64,000 nt of DNA. Origin: Astrothelium macrocarpum. Taxonomy: Eukaryota > Ascomycota > Dothideomycetes > Trypetheliales > Trypetheliaceae. The notes beneath the pieces were generated by a model. That model saw only the letters and a program-made list of their open reading frames with translations. It was not told where the DNA came from and did not search any database. The stretch is from positions 62,001-126,000 of the forward strand of contig JAGEMR010000089.1 in the NCBI GenBank assembly GCA_021030915.1, in the 5' to 3' direction. Each line of letters begins with the position of its first letter. The first letter of the stretch is position 1. The position numbers were made by a program, and so were the translations under genes. Of this stretch, positions 10,467-22,439 are shown in pieces.

Positions 10467-12932
10467 ATGGCACCCGCGCGTTATCAAAGTCCCCCACAAG
10501 CCCCGCCATGCTTTACTGCCACGCCCGAATCGCTGCTAGAGGACACCAAGCGTCTCATAGCAGGTAGCAAGAAACTCCAAGATGATATCGTCGCAACTGT
10601 GTCGCTGGAGAAGGCGGTATTTGAGAACACCGTGTTAAAGATGGCCCGAACGGACGATGAGGATGGGTTAGAAAGTCATATCATTGGCTTTTATCAGGCA
10701 ATAAGTACCAACAAGGCATTGAGGGATGCAAGCACAGAAGCAGAGAAGTTGATGGATCAGTTCGCAATAGATTCGTGAGTGTTACTCTTGCGTCCCTCTG
10801 TCTACGGACATTGCCGTGGACATCGCCTTGTGAACCTTTGGGGATGTTTGATTAGTCGCTAATAGCTGAGGCAAGATCCATGCGAGAGGACTTATTCCAG
10901 CGCGTTGAGGCTGCATTGAAGAAGAAGGCGGAGCTGGATCCGGAGTCGCAGCGTCTATTTGAGAAATCATACAAAGATTATGTACGGAATGGCCTGAATA
11001 TTCCTGCTGGTCCGAAGCGAGATCGGTTCAAAGAAATCAAGAAACGATTATCGGACTTGAGCATTACCTTTCAGAAAAACCTTAATGAGGAGAATGGTGG
11101 TCTTTGGTTCACGCCTCAACAACTGGAAGGTGTTCCTGAAGATGTCACGTCTGGACTGGAAAAAGGCAAGCCGGGGAGTGAAAATGAGGGCAAATTGAGA
11201 GTGACGTTTAAATACCCGGACTTGTTCCCTCTCCAAAGATATGCCAAAGACTCTGAGACTCGTCAAAAGGTCTTTACTGCCAACGAAAATAAACTCAATC
11301 AGAATGTCGAGATCTTTAGGGAAACGATTCTTCTCCGTGATGAAGCCGCACGCCTTCTTGGCTATCCCAATCATGCCACGTTTAAGATTGAAGACAAGAT
11401 GGCAAAAACTCCCAAGACTGTCGACGACTTTCTTGGCGACCTCCGCACGAAGCTTACTCCTGGAGGTCGCAAGGAAATCGAGAAGCTCAAAGAATTGAAG
11501 GAATCAGATCTTGCAAATCGAAGCCAGGGCAACACTTTTGATGGCCGCTATTACCTTTGGGACCAACGCTTTTACGATACACTCATGCTCGAAAAAGAAT
11601 ACTCTCTTGATCAGCAACGTATAGCCGAATACTTCCCCCTCCAAAATACCATCCTAGGCATGCTCAAAATCTTCGAGGAACTGTTCGGTCTCGAGTTCAT
11701 TGAGGTCAAAGGCGACGAACGCGACGCCCTCGCCAAAAACTTTAGCATCCCCAAAGGATCCGACATTGTTTGGCACGAAGACGTCTCCCTCTTCAGCGTG
11801 TGGGACTCGGAGGACCAAGGCTCCGGCTTCGTCGGTTACCTCTACCTCGACCTCTTCCCCCGCGACGGCAAATACGGGCACGCGGCCAACTTCAACCTGC
11901 AACCCGGCTTCACCATCCCCTCCTCCGCCACCTCATCCTCCACCATCCCGTCCTCCTCTCTCACCACCCTCCCCGACGGCTCCCGCCGCCGCTACCCGGC
12001 CACAGCGCTCGTGTGCAACTTCTCCAAGCCGACGCCACGCAAGCCCTCGCTCCTCAAACACGACGAGGTCACGACGCTCTTCCACGAGCTCGGCCACGGC
12101 ATCCACGACCTCGTGGGCCGCACGCTGTACTCGCGCTTCCACGGCACGAGCACGGTGCGCGACTTCGTCGAGGCGCCCTCGCAGATGCTGGAGAACTGGT
12201 GCTGGACGCCGTCGCAGCTGCGCGCGCTGTCGCTGCACTACTCGCACGTCGCGCCCGGCTACGCCGAGGAGTACGCCGCGACGCTGCGCGCCAAGGGCGG
12301 CGAGAAGGATGTCGAGGACGCGCCGAGGCATATGCCGGATGAGCTGATTGAGTCGATTGTGAGGACGAAGCATGTGAATGATGCGCTGTTTAATCTGCGC
12401 CAGCTGCATTATGGCATCTTTGATATGACGGTGCATGAGCCGAGTTCGCATGAGGAGTTGGAGGCGATGAAGGTGAGTGAGACGTATAATAGGCTGAGGA
12501 AGGAGATTAGTGGGTTGGAGGGCCCGGAGGTGTGGGGGGATGGATTTGATTGGGGGCATGGACAGGCGACATTTGGACATCTTGTTGGGGGGTATGATGC
12601 CGGGTATTATGGTTACTTGAGGTGAGTTGTTTTTTCTTGATACATGATCTCCAGATTCTCTCTGCTCTTTTCCCAGGGTCTCAGCAATTTCTGGACATGG
12701 AGGAAATGTAGCTAATCTGCTGTGGCAATCATACAGCTCCCAGGTCTACTCTACAGACATGTTCTATACTGTCTTCAAAGAGAATCCGATGAACGGCAAG
12801 GAGGGCCGCCGATATCGGCACACGGTTTTGGAACGGGGCGGCAGTAGGGAGGAGATGGAGTTGCTCAAGGAATTTTTGGGAAGGGAGCCAAATCAAGATG
12901 CATTTTTGAAGGAGCTTGGGCTAAGCGCCTAG
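10467..12932 (+). CDS. M3 metalloendopeptidase, thimet oligopeptidase/saccharolysin type (3 exons)
   Basis: Exons 10467-10774, 10876-12621 and 12737-12932 give 749 aa from the first in-frame ATG (MAPARYQ). Zinc peptidase of family M3; yeast Prd1 (saccharolysin) is the best-known fungal relative and degrades short peptides in cytosol and mitochondria. The zinc motif HELGH spans residues 506-510 inside LFHELGHGIHDLVG. The downstream EAPSQMLENW segment supplies the third zinc ligand in this family. The C-terminus (YSTDMFYTVFKEN) is also typical. The frame is open upstream of the ATG for 261 bases and encodes basic, hydrophobic and Arg/Ser-rich sequence, so a longer targeted form is possible. Around 11880-12330 the exon becomes very GC-rich, unlike its start. 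Confidence 0.92.
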
Positions 12933-14106
12933 GATCAAATTTGGAGAAGTTGGATCTGATATGCATGTAACTTCTAACACATAGAGCAGATGTGTCTCAT
13001 GTGCCCATAGAATGTAGTATTACATTTGTTGCCAGCTAGTCACGAAATCCGTAACACGTTAACCATCTGAAATTTCTCTGCTCATCAGATAGGGGAATCA
13101 AGGTTCTGAAAATGACGACATTGCAGCGTTGGGTGATTGTATCTATCATCGATGGCAAGATTGCTTCCAGTAAGGACAGAGAGCATGAATAGCTAAGAGA
13201 ACATTGTCCTGCATTTTTTACTTGGAGCATTTGTCTGAGATAATACAGTGAGGACCGTGACTTTTGCGATGGTTTTACGATACAAAGTAAGTCAAGCAAC
13301 ATGGATCCTAAGTCATGGTACCTTCTTCTCACGACTTCACATCTGATCTCATGTTTCACCCGGCGCTATATCTCTGATACCAGCAGCAGACTCAACGGAC
13401 TGATAGTTCTTCTCACAAGTTCAACGACAACAAAAAAGAAGACACATGAACTCAGAAAATATCACGCTTTGTAAGGGGTGTGAATTAACATGTTCGGGGG
13501 ATCCTCACCCTGACGGCGGCATCTATATAAAACAAAGCAGAGGTCAACAACCCGTATTTCATTCCAGACTAATCCATTCAACTATCCATCTCTTCTGAGG
13601 ATGTCATGATCACCTCTTACATCTTGTCGTCCCTTGCACGTCTCTAAGTTATCTGCTCAGGTACATCTCGCAGTCGGCCGTAGCTTTCGCAACTGTCAGT
13701 GGGATCCCTCGTTGGCGTGGAACCGTGAATTCAAGTGAAAAATAAGAAGCGAGGGCAATAATATGCTAGAAAAAGCTATGGACAATACCAAATATTACAT
13801 ACATGATTCGATATTGTTGGCTTGCTGTCCATGGCAAGGCGATGATTCACTGCTGGAATTGTATTCAAAGTCCGTCAATATCTCAAGGCTTTGTTTTCTC
13901 TTCCGCAGATTGGTAGAGTATAATAGCACGATGCACTGTAGTCCGCCCCTCGCGACGTCCAACTGCTTGTATGCTGACAAGGTTCACTCCAGACGCACAC
14001 CAAGACAAGACGTTGGATTATTGTGATGATGCAATCCACTTCGCTGCCAAGCTAATACACGCGTCGCATCCAGAATTCAAGGGAAATTTGGCCATTTCCG
14101 TGCGCT
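12933..14106. other. Convergent intergenic region, 1.2 kb
   Basis: Separates the M3 peptidase (+) from the transporter gene (-). No convincing gene. A TATA-like run (TATATAAAA at 13524-13532) is followed about 75 bases later by short ATG frames that stop within a few codons. A minus-strand frame at 13036-13359 has no recognisable similarity and poor coding character. Confidence 0.5.
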
Positions 14107-15506
14107 CTACGCGTCATACTGAGCTTTGTCCTCCTTTGCCTTGGCCCTGTCGCTGGCACCTCTGATCAACCGGGACAGATCGCCAACTACACAAGTTTAT
14201 TGTCAGCACTTCAGTCTCCTTTGTATTAAATCATCGGGCCATATGGCAATTCAGGCAGGAAGTGTCAACGGAGGCATTCTCATAAGGTTTTGAAGCGATA
14301 ACGAAGGTTGAGACTCACCAGGCAGTTGGAAAGGAAAATCTAGTGATGCCAACATGATTGCAGAGAAGATCCACCACCCACAGATGCATGTCACGAACGC
14401 GAAGGCACCACCAGCCACGATAAGCTTTTTAGGCAAGTCACTTTTCACGCCATTTGCCATTTGCCAGTAAGCGCCGGCGAGGCAGGCAAAAGCAAACACG
14501 AGAGTGAAAAAGATCATGACAAAAACGATGTTAGTGCGGAGCGCCAGAATCATGTAGATGAAGCAGAGGACGCCCATAACGACCAGGAAGAAAGCTGGTT
14601 CATTCTCGTCAGTTGAATAACCAGAATAATACGGGAAGAAGTTGTGCTCGCATGCTTACCGAAAGACGCCTCAAACCCAGGACTAGTAAGACCATCCGTG
14701 GGGTTACTTGTCGTGGAGTAGGCTCCCCAAGCGTTATAAAAAGGTTGCAGAGTTGCACCGTAGCTGAGCCAGAATGCACCTGGTAAGTCACAGTCAGTCA
14801 CAAGGAACATATCTCAATTTGAGGGATTTAGTAATACCGAAGCTACCGAAAACGACAAAAGGGAAGGTATTGCCAACAATAAACTATTGCAAGATTAATC
14901 CACGACGATCAAATCATAACAGAATGCACCAAGAGTAAACTTGCCTCGCCAAGAGATCCAAGTGTCATTAATAACCCTCCAAAAAAGAAGTATGGCCCCG
15001 TACTAGCTGCCCCATTACCACCAGCACCTCGCCAGCCCATGAGATCACAAGCTAAGGGAGTCAAGCTAAGCAGGAACCCAATAAGAGCACTGCATATTCG
15101 TCAGCGTATGGATTTCTAGCCTCATACCTTCCCTATCTCTAAAGATGTATCTTTTTTGGGCTTCGTATAGGAGCAAGGAATCTTTTTTTTTTGGCCAACG
15201 AAGTAGTAGACTTACAGAGGTGTCGGGTTACCAAAGGTCTTTCGTAAATCACCTTTGACGGCATTTTGTGGCGACAGATAGATTTTCTCAAACAGCTCTG
15301 GAGAAATCGAGATGCTACCAGCTGTTCTTATCCTCCTAAGAGCATTCTCATTATCCATGGCGCCGTCAAGATGCTCAACACCGTCTACATTTTTCCGAGT
15401 CAGTTGGGAGACCTAGTTCTGAGAAAGAATACTTACGGGAAAAGTCCTTCTCAAGCGGCTCCGTGCCATCTCCCCTTGTAGCAGTGTAGTTGGACTGTAC
15501 TGCCAT
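14107..15506 (-). CDS. GPR1/FUN34/YaaH family transporter (7 exons, one GC-AG intron)
   Basis: Minus-strand exons 15506-15437, 15384-15216, 15089-14945, 14883-14838, 14779-14660, 14594-14319 and 14186-14107 join to 301 aa. The family signature NPTPLAL is present at the end of exon 2 and start of exon 3, followed by about six membrane segments (GFLLSLTPLA, PYFFFGGLLMTLG, NTFPFVVFGSFGAFWLSYGA and others). This is the AceTr family (yeast Ato2/Ady2, Aspergillus AcpA): plasma-membrane acetate/proton symport or ammonium export. The cytosolic N-terminus holds the segment LEKIYLSP. The intron after exon 3 starts with GC instead of GT (GAG|GCAAGT), with no nearby GT giving the conserved protein. The intron near 15180 contains a run of about ten T on the plus strand. 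Confidence 0.9.
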
Positions 15507-17392
15507 TTTCCACTGAGATTGATAATGGCGTAGTTCTTAGTGACAGTAAACAAATTCAAGTGTCACTGAATACAAGATGAAACCCCAGGATACTGTGGGT
15601 CAAACAGTTAGCTTGGATAGAGAGAGAGTCTGTCGTTTCAATTGCATAATATGGGCGATGGCGATCTCAAATAGAAAGAGATTCAAGGCGCCTCCGCATC
15701 AGAGAAGCTATAGCATCACTTTAGCTTCCACTTCCCCATCGGTCAGACCTCAGAGCCGATTAGGGTTCGAACTTAATCACAACGGTAAAGCGTATGATCA
15801 ACTTCAAGGTTCTTCTTCTCTTTCCCCTCCTCCTGGCCGACGCACGACACGCTTCTAGACAGTCTTTTCTGACCAATGCCTTAACTTTTCAAATAGGGCC
15901 GAGGAAAACACATTGGCATGAGCAATGGTCAATTGAGGACGGCACGCAAGAGCTATCCGTCATTCGTTGAGGAGCTCCATTCTAGCTCCATTGCCCGAGC
16001 CTCCATGAACGGCGAACAGATGGCGCTAAAAGCTCGAAGTAGGCTCCAGATCTACACCAGGGTAGACCCGCATCGGCATTTGTTTGGACATTGACGCTGA
16101 TCTGCACTGCCTCGAGTTAAATTGTAATTGCTTCTGTCTTTGCAAATGGATGCAATCACCCAATTATCTTGTCGTCGGCGCCACCGTCGCTGTCGGTCAA
16201 TCCGCCAAATGCCGCATTAGATTCGGGATGAATTCACATGATTTTAAATGCCGCTTCCCGTCCACCGATAGACATATTTTGTAGTCGTAGTCCACCCAGA
16301 CGACTGCGTATAGAGCAAGGAAGCTGTCCTGCTGCATGGCCATGCTAGCATTTGGCTAGAAAAGGAGGAGATTGGCTTGGATGAGATGGTTTCACGGCCG
16401 GAAATGCGGATGGTGGTAAGAGTGACGCGCACAGAAGCCAAGATGGATCTGGAGATCGGTCGTTGTTGCGGGGAAGGGCTGTAGGTGGAGTAGAGTATGG
16501 GGAACGGCTCGAGTGGGAAGATCCGATATTTGGAATTGCTAATGCGATCGTAGTAGCCACATTTGAACACGTAGAGAAAGCCGTACTATTGCGAATTTAT
16601 TGCCAGTGGTTGCGACCGTTTGATTTTTGGCAAGGCTCTTCATTGCGTGCTTCTGGCGAGACGACTTGTTTGTTATGCAAGCGGGTGCAAGAAAAAAGCA
16701 AACGGAAGTATGTGATTACCCCATCGAATAGCAATGATTTGGCACAATGCAGACTGGGTACTTGAGTTTTCTTTGAGTTAAAGGTGGAATTTAACGACCT
16801 ATTAAAGAAGATGTTTGTTTTCTAATCATTCGCAATATTACTCATTAATTGATCAGGTCACCCCCCATCTGTCTCAACAGCACCAATGGAACATGCGTAT
16901 GAACAGTCACCATGCGCAAAGCGGAAAGCCATGCACTTAAGACTACGGAAAAGTATAATTATTGACTTCCATGAACTGGTGGTCTGCTCGCAAGCGTTTA
17001 TCATCAGTAGGAAAATGCAGTTTCAAAGATCTCTAATAATTGACCTATGAACTCTATCAGCGCCGCCCGTACCGTTGAAGGCGTACGGCCAACTGTCAAA
17101 TCTTCCCTTTCCCTCGTTTCGTTTCTCGTAGACCTCGTTTCTTCTGTTGAGTTGAATAGACGCCGAACCATGCTCAATGCCAGATTTTCTGAACGCTTGC
17201 CGTTGAGGGTATCACCAAATGTTGAAATAAGACAGGTCCGCCCAGGAACGCCGCAATGTCATTAGCAATCTGAAATGACATTGCCTTTTTTCAAAACATT
17301 AAATTCTGTTGAGAGAATGGAATATGACAATACCGATGCGAATTAAAGAAAAGCCTTCTTGGTTGAAAAGGCACAATCATCTACGCAGCAAT
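15507..17392. other. Intergenic region, 1.9 kb, no gene recognised
   Basis: Holds the promoter of the transporter gene and the 3' end of MTHFR, both on the minus strand. Small open frames at 15577-15858, 16244-16570 and 16463-16765 lack any recognisable motif. A stretch near 15760 (AGGGTTCGAACTT) resembles a tRNA B box but has no matching A box or cloverleaf. Confidence 0.5.
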
Positions 17393-19343
17393 TTAGACAC
17401 CATTGATACCATTTGATTGCGCCTTATTCGGATTGATTCCGTTGGTTTCGTGCTCATGCGGGATTGGAAGATGTTTCTTCAAGTCTTTTATTTCGAGACC
17501 ATCGAAAAGCGGGTAAATGCGTGATTGGTGGAAGTCATTGTGTACTATTCATATATGGTTAGTCATGCTAGAGGCGAGTAAAAGGCTGTCCATACCAATA
17601 TTCACAAGGTACGATGTGTCCATCAAGGACTGAATCAAATATCTCGAAGGGCTTGCGGCAGCGTAGCAACTAGACCAATCATGGCCAAGTCGGAAGAACT
17701 CATCTTTCCAAGCCAAGAAACTTATGGTTTCCACTATGGTTGGTTGAACAATCTCTTTTCCCGGGAATACGCCCCAAGTCACTGCATTAGGACCGTCGGC
17801 TGGAGAATTCGTTTTCAGATCACCACTCTTGTTAACAGCGTAGTAAGTCAGATCAGGATTTCGTTCGATACGGGTTATGAGTTCAGAGATCATCTCGGAC
17901 GATACGAGTACCTCAAGATATGCCTTCTGGAAAACGTAGCCATTGCGTGGACCCCATCCATAGACAGGATGTGAGGACTTGGCACCGTTTACAGCAGGTT
18001 GGGAATTAATAGTGAGAAGACCTCTACGGTTGAGGTCGATCAAATCTTCCTTGATAGCATCTGCCTCTTGGGAAATGGGTGCCTCGCTCCATGGTAAGCA
18101 TTCTAGCTTTCCGCTCATGTACCGAACGAAAATGTTCGCAATATCCTCAAAGGACTGTGGCTGGCCCCACAATTTAATGTTCTGTTCATTGGTGCCCTTG
18201 AGTCCGATACCATATGCGTCGAGCTCACCAAAGGCAGGAGAACGAGAGTCACCCCATCTTCCATTTGGAAATTCATCCCAATCTTGAGTACGGGCAATAT
18301 ATGATCTGTTGCGGTTCCTCCAGAAGATGGGTCGGACGTTCTCTTCGCGACGATTCAGTCCGAGTGATTGTCGCCAGGGCAGAGGTTTTTCAAGCGGTGT
18401 TTGAGCGTCGGGTACTATTCTGAGTTCCTCGAGAACCATGCGTGTTGCTTGGGCAAGATTCATAGTGTAACTTTGGTAGTAAGCAACCAACGGTATCAAT
18501 GAGGCTCAGAGAAACTCACAAATGGAGATGATTAATTCCACTCTTGAGGATTTTTCGGCACAACTCAGCGACCAACCCCTTACCGACCTCACGAACGGCT
18601 ACATCATCGTTCTTGATTGGCTCCAGGGCATCCGTCCAATGTTGGGGTATATTGCACTTTATCCAATTTGCCCGTCTCAAGAAAGCTGCATGTGTGTGAA
18701 TTGGCATGATACCTGGAATGATCGGAACATTGATTCCCTTGTTGCGGCATTTTTGGACCCAGTCCAGGAAATTGTCAACATCATAAAACATTTGAGTAAC
18801 GATGAAGGTGCCTCCAGCATCAACTTTTTCTTTGAGGTGGTCAATGAGGAGCTCTCTGTCGTCTCCCTCTTCCAGACCTTCTGGATAACCAGCTACACCT
18901 ATATCAAAGTGGTTCCCATACGTATCCTTGATGTATTTAACGAGGTCCTTTGCGTATCGAAACTGATCAGATCTTGCCTCCCACTTCTCTTCTTCTCGAG
19001 GTGGGTCTCCACGAAGTGCTAGGATATTTGTACAGCCCGCATTATAGGCATCTTTGAGTGCTGCGTCCACTTTGGATTTTTCCATGTCGGTGCATGTCAG
19101 GTGCATGCATGTTTCCAGACCGTAGGCTGATTGTGCGGCTTTCACCATTTCACACGTCAATTGTGACAGATGACCACCAGCACCCCACGTAATGTCAACA
19201 AAAGATGGCCCGAGGTCATGCATGCGATCCATGCGGTCATAGAGATTCTGGACGCCTTGGGCGGTTTTGGGCGGGAAGAATTCGAATGAGAAGCTGGGCT
19301 TTTTGGCCCTCTCGGCCTCGGCCAATTTTTGAGAGATGTGCAT
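17393..19343 (-). CDS. Methylenetetrahydrofolate reductase (3 exons)
   Basis: Minus-strand exons 19343-18520, 18470-17596 and 17544-17393 join to 616 aa. Reduces 5,10-methylene-THF to 5-methyl-THF, the methyl donor for methionine synthesis. Residues 1-290 form the FAD-binding catalytic barrel: FSFEFFPPK near the N-terminus, FVDITWGAGG, ILALRGDPPR, GVAGYPEG, TQMFYDV and IIPGIMP are all in place and in order. The C-terminal half (about 310-590) is the eukaryotic regulatory domain that binds AdoMet, with the WGPRNGYVFQKAYLE and WGVFPGKEI segments. The size fits the yeast paralogues Met12 and Met13; which of the two this is I cannot say. It is divergent from the TPI-like gene. Confidence 0.95.
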
Positions 19344-20034
19344 GATGGTTGGGGTTGAGATTTAACTGGAATGGTTAGCTACCATGTCAAGACACTTGGA
19401 CTGGAAAAGGTGGGATTCCAGTTGACTTGGACAGGAGTTTTACGAGTGCTTGCGTGACAGTAAGAAGGCTAAATCTCTACACAGTGTAACTATAGAAAAA
19501 ACTTCGTTTATTGCGTAACCGTACTCACCAACTCCGAAAAAGCAAATACCCGATCTCAAGCTGACTGTTCCGGACAATCTTGTCAATGGTCCGAAACTTT
19601 TCTCTTCAAAGCCATATGCCTGCTATCCAAGATAACGAGCGCGAGCCCACCGGTCAGCCAGTTCTCGCTGCATGTACCACCAATGTTGAGTTTGTTCAGG
19701 AGGAGTAATGGAGAGACGAGAAGCTGACTCGAACCACGCCTGGGGCCTGAAGGTGATTATTCGACTGCGGCATTCTTACAGGCATCGTATGGCGGTGGGC
19801 TTACGGTGCATGCACGACCTGGTGGGGGTGTGGGGTTCCAACGGCCAAACTTCTAACGTAAACAATTCATTGTCTCTTGTCAGCCGTGCAGCATGTGTTG
19901 AGCTTGTATCTAGACTGCGACCATTTGTTGCTCTGGAAGACCGCGCGAGGCTTCTGGTTACTGACAAGTCCAGGCTACGGAAGCAATACTGAAGACGAAA
20001 TCGAGCATTCGGTCGATCCCAACATTTCACAACT
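19344..20034. promoter_or_regulatory. Divergent promoter region (MTHFR / TPI-like)
   Basis: A 691-bp spacer between two divergent genes. Open frames at 19708-19992 (+) and 19776-20279 (-) overlap here but show no motif. I recognise no specific regulatory site. Confidence 0.5.
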
Positions 20035-20802
20035 ATGCCTACCTCAGCACGCCCGAAACGCCTCGTGGGCACTAGCTTGAAGATGTATTTTGATCTACCT
20101 GGAACTGCTAAATACATCGAAGGCGTTGAAGCGCTGGATGGGCATGCTAAAGCGAACAATGTCGACCTCTTCGTTATTCCCGATTTTCTCGCCATTGTCT
20201 CGACGCGCAAGATTCTCGAAAACACAAATGTCATGCTTGGCGCGCAAGACGCGTTTTGGGAAGACAAGGGAGCATTCACGGGTGAGGTGTCTCCCCGGAG
20301 TCTAGCTCAGGCTGGAGTAAAAATCGTAGAAATGGGCCACGCTGAAAGACGAAGAATTTTTGGAGAAACAGATGAACAAGTCGCCAAGAAAGCAGCAGCA
20401 GCAACGCGGAATCAATTGATCCCATTAATATGCATTGGAGAGAAAACACACGGGTCAATTGCATCAGCGGCAGTGGGAATGGCCATAGAAGAATGTCGGC
20501 CTCAAGTCATGTCGGTGCTCTCAGCAGTTTCAGACGAGGCCGAGATAATACTCGCATATGAACCTGTGTGGGCAATTGGCGCACAAGAACCCGCGGATGC
20601 GGATCACGTTGTTAATGTGACAAGAGAAATCAGAAAGATGACAGAAGGTCGGAAAGGTCTTACAAGAATCTTGTATGGTGGCAGCGCTGGGCCAGGGACA
20701 TTCAAACGGCTGGCTGACGGTGTCGATGGCCTTTTCCTCGGGAGATTTGCTCATGATATCAATAACCTGAGACAGGTTATTACTGAACTTGGAGAAGTTT
20801 GA
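20035..20802 (+). CDS. Triosephosphate isomerase-like protein (single exon)
   Basis: Intronless, 255 aa, with a TIM-barrel isomerase pattern. Catalytic residues align: Lys16 in the first strand (GTSLKMYF), His102 (MGHAERR) and Glu176 (AYEPVWAIG), with the phosphate loop YGGSAGPG. It differs from ordinary TPI: GNWKMN is GTSLKMY and GHSERR is GHAERR. Such divergent paralogues exist beside glycolytic TPI; characterised bacterial relatives (EryH, and the Der/Ler isomerases) act on tetrulose phosphates in erythritol or threitol breakdown. A role on a small sugar phosphate is therefore likely, and glycolysis less so; the exact substrate is inference. It lies 411 bp upstream of, and co-oriented with, an Fe-type dehydrogenase. 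Confidence 0.85.
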   Translation: MPTSARPKRLVGTSLKMYFDLPGTAKYIEGVEALDGHAKANNVDLFVIPDFLAIVSTRKILENTNVMLGAQDAFWEDKGAFTGEVSPRSLAQAGVKIVEMGHAERRRIFGETDEQVAKKAAAATRNQLIPLICIGEKTHGSIASAAVGMAIEECRPQVMSVLSAVSDEAEIILAYEPVWAIGAQEPADADHVVNVTREIRKMTEGRKGLTRILYGGSAGPGTFKRLADGVDGLFLGRFAHDINNLRQVITELGEV

Positions 20803-21213
20803 AAGCACTATAGTGCTCGAAAAGGGTTCATGGAACTCTGGGTATTATTTCTGTCAAAATGCTTAATTCGAATGATGTCCAGATGATGCATAAAGCAAAA
20901 AATGGTCTCATTAACGATAATTAATGCCAAGGGTAAGATTGCTATTTCTCTCATTCCAAACTAGGACAAAAAAGAGTACCTCGGCCATGTTCCCTTGCTA
21001 TTTGTCCGAGGTTCAAAAGGTCAGCTCATGGTGAGATTATACATGACGTCAGGTCACATACAGTTTCTGCCCCTCCATGAAGAACTTCTGCAGACCATGT
21101 TCTGCATTAATGCTATATGTAAGAGAGTAGGAGGTCATATATCGAGTTCTTCGGACCACAATCTATTCTTCAGGCCTATCTTGGGAAAATTGCAAGTTAG
21201 AAGGAAAAAAACC
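20803..21213. other. Intergenic region ahead of the Fe-type dehydrogenase
   Basis: A frame is open from 20995 into the dehydrogenase, but the sequence before 21214 does not resemble the family and I treat it as leader and promoter. No other feature seen. Confidence 0.5.
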
Positions 21214-22439
21214 ATGGCTCTCGACGCAACAGAAAACCCCCTATCCGGATTATGGAAGCCCAATCGTTTGGAGAAAATGTATTATGGACCTAATTCTGTT
21301 CAGAAATACCTCTTAGACTGCCTTCCGAACGAATCTTCCAAAGCCTTCATCATAACCGGTTCCTCACTCGCACAAAAGACGCCGCTCATAAAATCTGTTG
21401 AGCAGCTTTTGGGATCTAAGCACGCTGGCACCTTCTCCAATATCAAACAACATGCTCCCATCGCACAACTGGATGAGGCCGCGGAGCTTGTGCACAAAGA
21501 CCCTGCCATTGACACAATTATCAGCATTGGTGGTGGCAGTCCGATTGACTCTGCAAAGGCAATTTCGTATCGAAATAACGAGAAGAACAACAAATTTCTG
21601 TACCACATTTCGATTCCTACAACACTCAGCGCAGGAGAATGCACAGCGCTAGCAGGCTTTACAAAAGAAGACGGTGTCAAAACGGGTGTGGGGCATCCAG
21701 AAGATGCACCCAAGGCAATTTTGTATGATCCAGTGTTTGGCAAGCATACGCCTCCACGGTTAATGATGGGGACCGGATTAAGAGCATTGGATCATTCAAT
21801 AGAGATAATGTATCATCCAACTGCAACCGAAGTGCCATGTAAACGAATGGCACTCACGGCTGCAATGGATCTTTTTACCTACTTACCAAAATATCGGGAC
21901 GATCCACAGAATGAGGACACAATCACACGGCTTTTCATTGCTGCTTTTGCTTCCCTGGGATTTGTGGGGTTGAACATGAAGCCATTGGGCCTAAGGTAAA
22001 TCCGCTCGCCAACTTTTCCCACCATCTCGTCTGCTGCCATTTACGATGGTATTCACTTCTAGAAATACTCATTCCTTGCAGTCACTCTCTCGGCTACGCC
22101 CTGGGATCTCCTTACGGCATCCCCCACGGTGAAACTTCCTGTCTCACATTGGGTCACGTCGTCAAGCTCAAAGCCCAGACCGATTCCTCCGCCGCTTCGA
22201 ATCTCGCTCGCATGCTACCCATGATGGGTCAGGTCAGAACCGGTGATGACAAAGCTGATGCAATGACGGTAGGCGATGCGATTCTAATGTTCGTCAAGAG
22301 CTTGGGTCTATACAAAAAGCTAGGCGACTACGGTGTCGGTGAGGATCAGGTGGAGATTATTACGAAGAGGGCGACTGGTGGAAAGGAGAAGGGCGATCCA
22401 ATATACAATGCGGTGGAACCGCTAGTGAAAGGGCTTTAA
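21214..22439 (+). CDS. Iron-containing alcohol dehydrogenase / maleylacetate reductase-like (2 exons)
   Basis: Exons 21214-21995 and 22082-22439 give 379 aa. Group III (metal-dependent) alcohol dehydrogenase fold: an N-terminal nucleotide domain with the signature SIGGGSPIDSAKA and the IPTTLSAGE strand, then an all-helical metal domain with GLRALDHSIE and PHGETSC. The order and length match the maleylacetate reductase subgroup, which reduces maleylacetate with NAD(P)H at the end of aromatic degradation; other members act on short aldehydes or keto-alcohols. The substrate is not fixed by sequence. It sits between the TPI-like gene and an amidohydrolase on the same strand. The start was chosen at MALDATENP because the family-like sequence begins a few residues later. 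Confidence 0.88.

Noticed and set aside
11700..12580. Three long frames (190-215 codons) on both strands inside the M3 peptidase exon
   Set aside because: They lie in the GC-rich block, where stop codons are scarce. The Arg/Pro/Ala-rich translations are low-complexity shadows of the real exon.
15700..15800. Possible tRNA gene (GGTTCGAA-like B box)
   Set aside because: No A box at a proper distance and no cloverleaf pairing could be drawn.
20995..21213. 73-codon in-frame extension of the Fe-type dehydrogenase
   Set aside because: It does not resemble the family N-terminus, and the ATG at 21214 fits the expected length.
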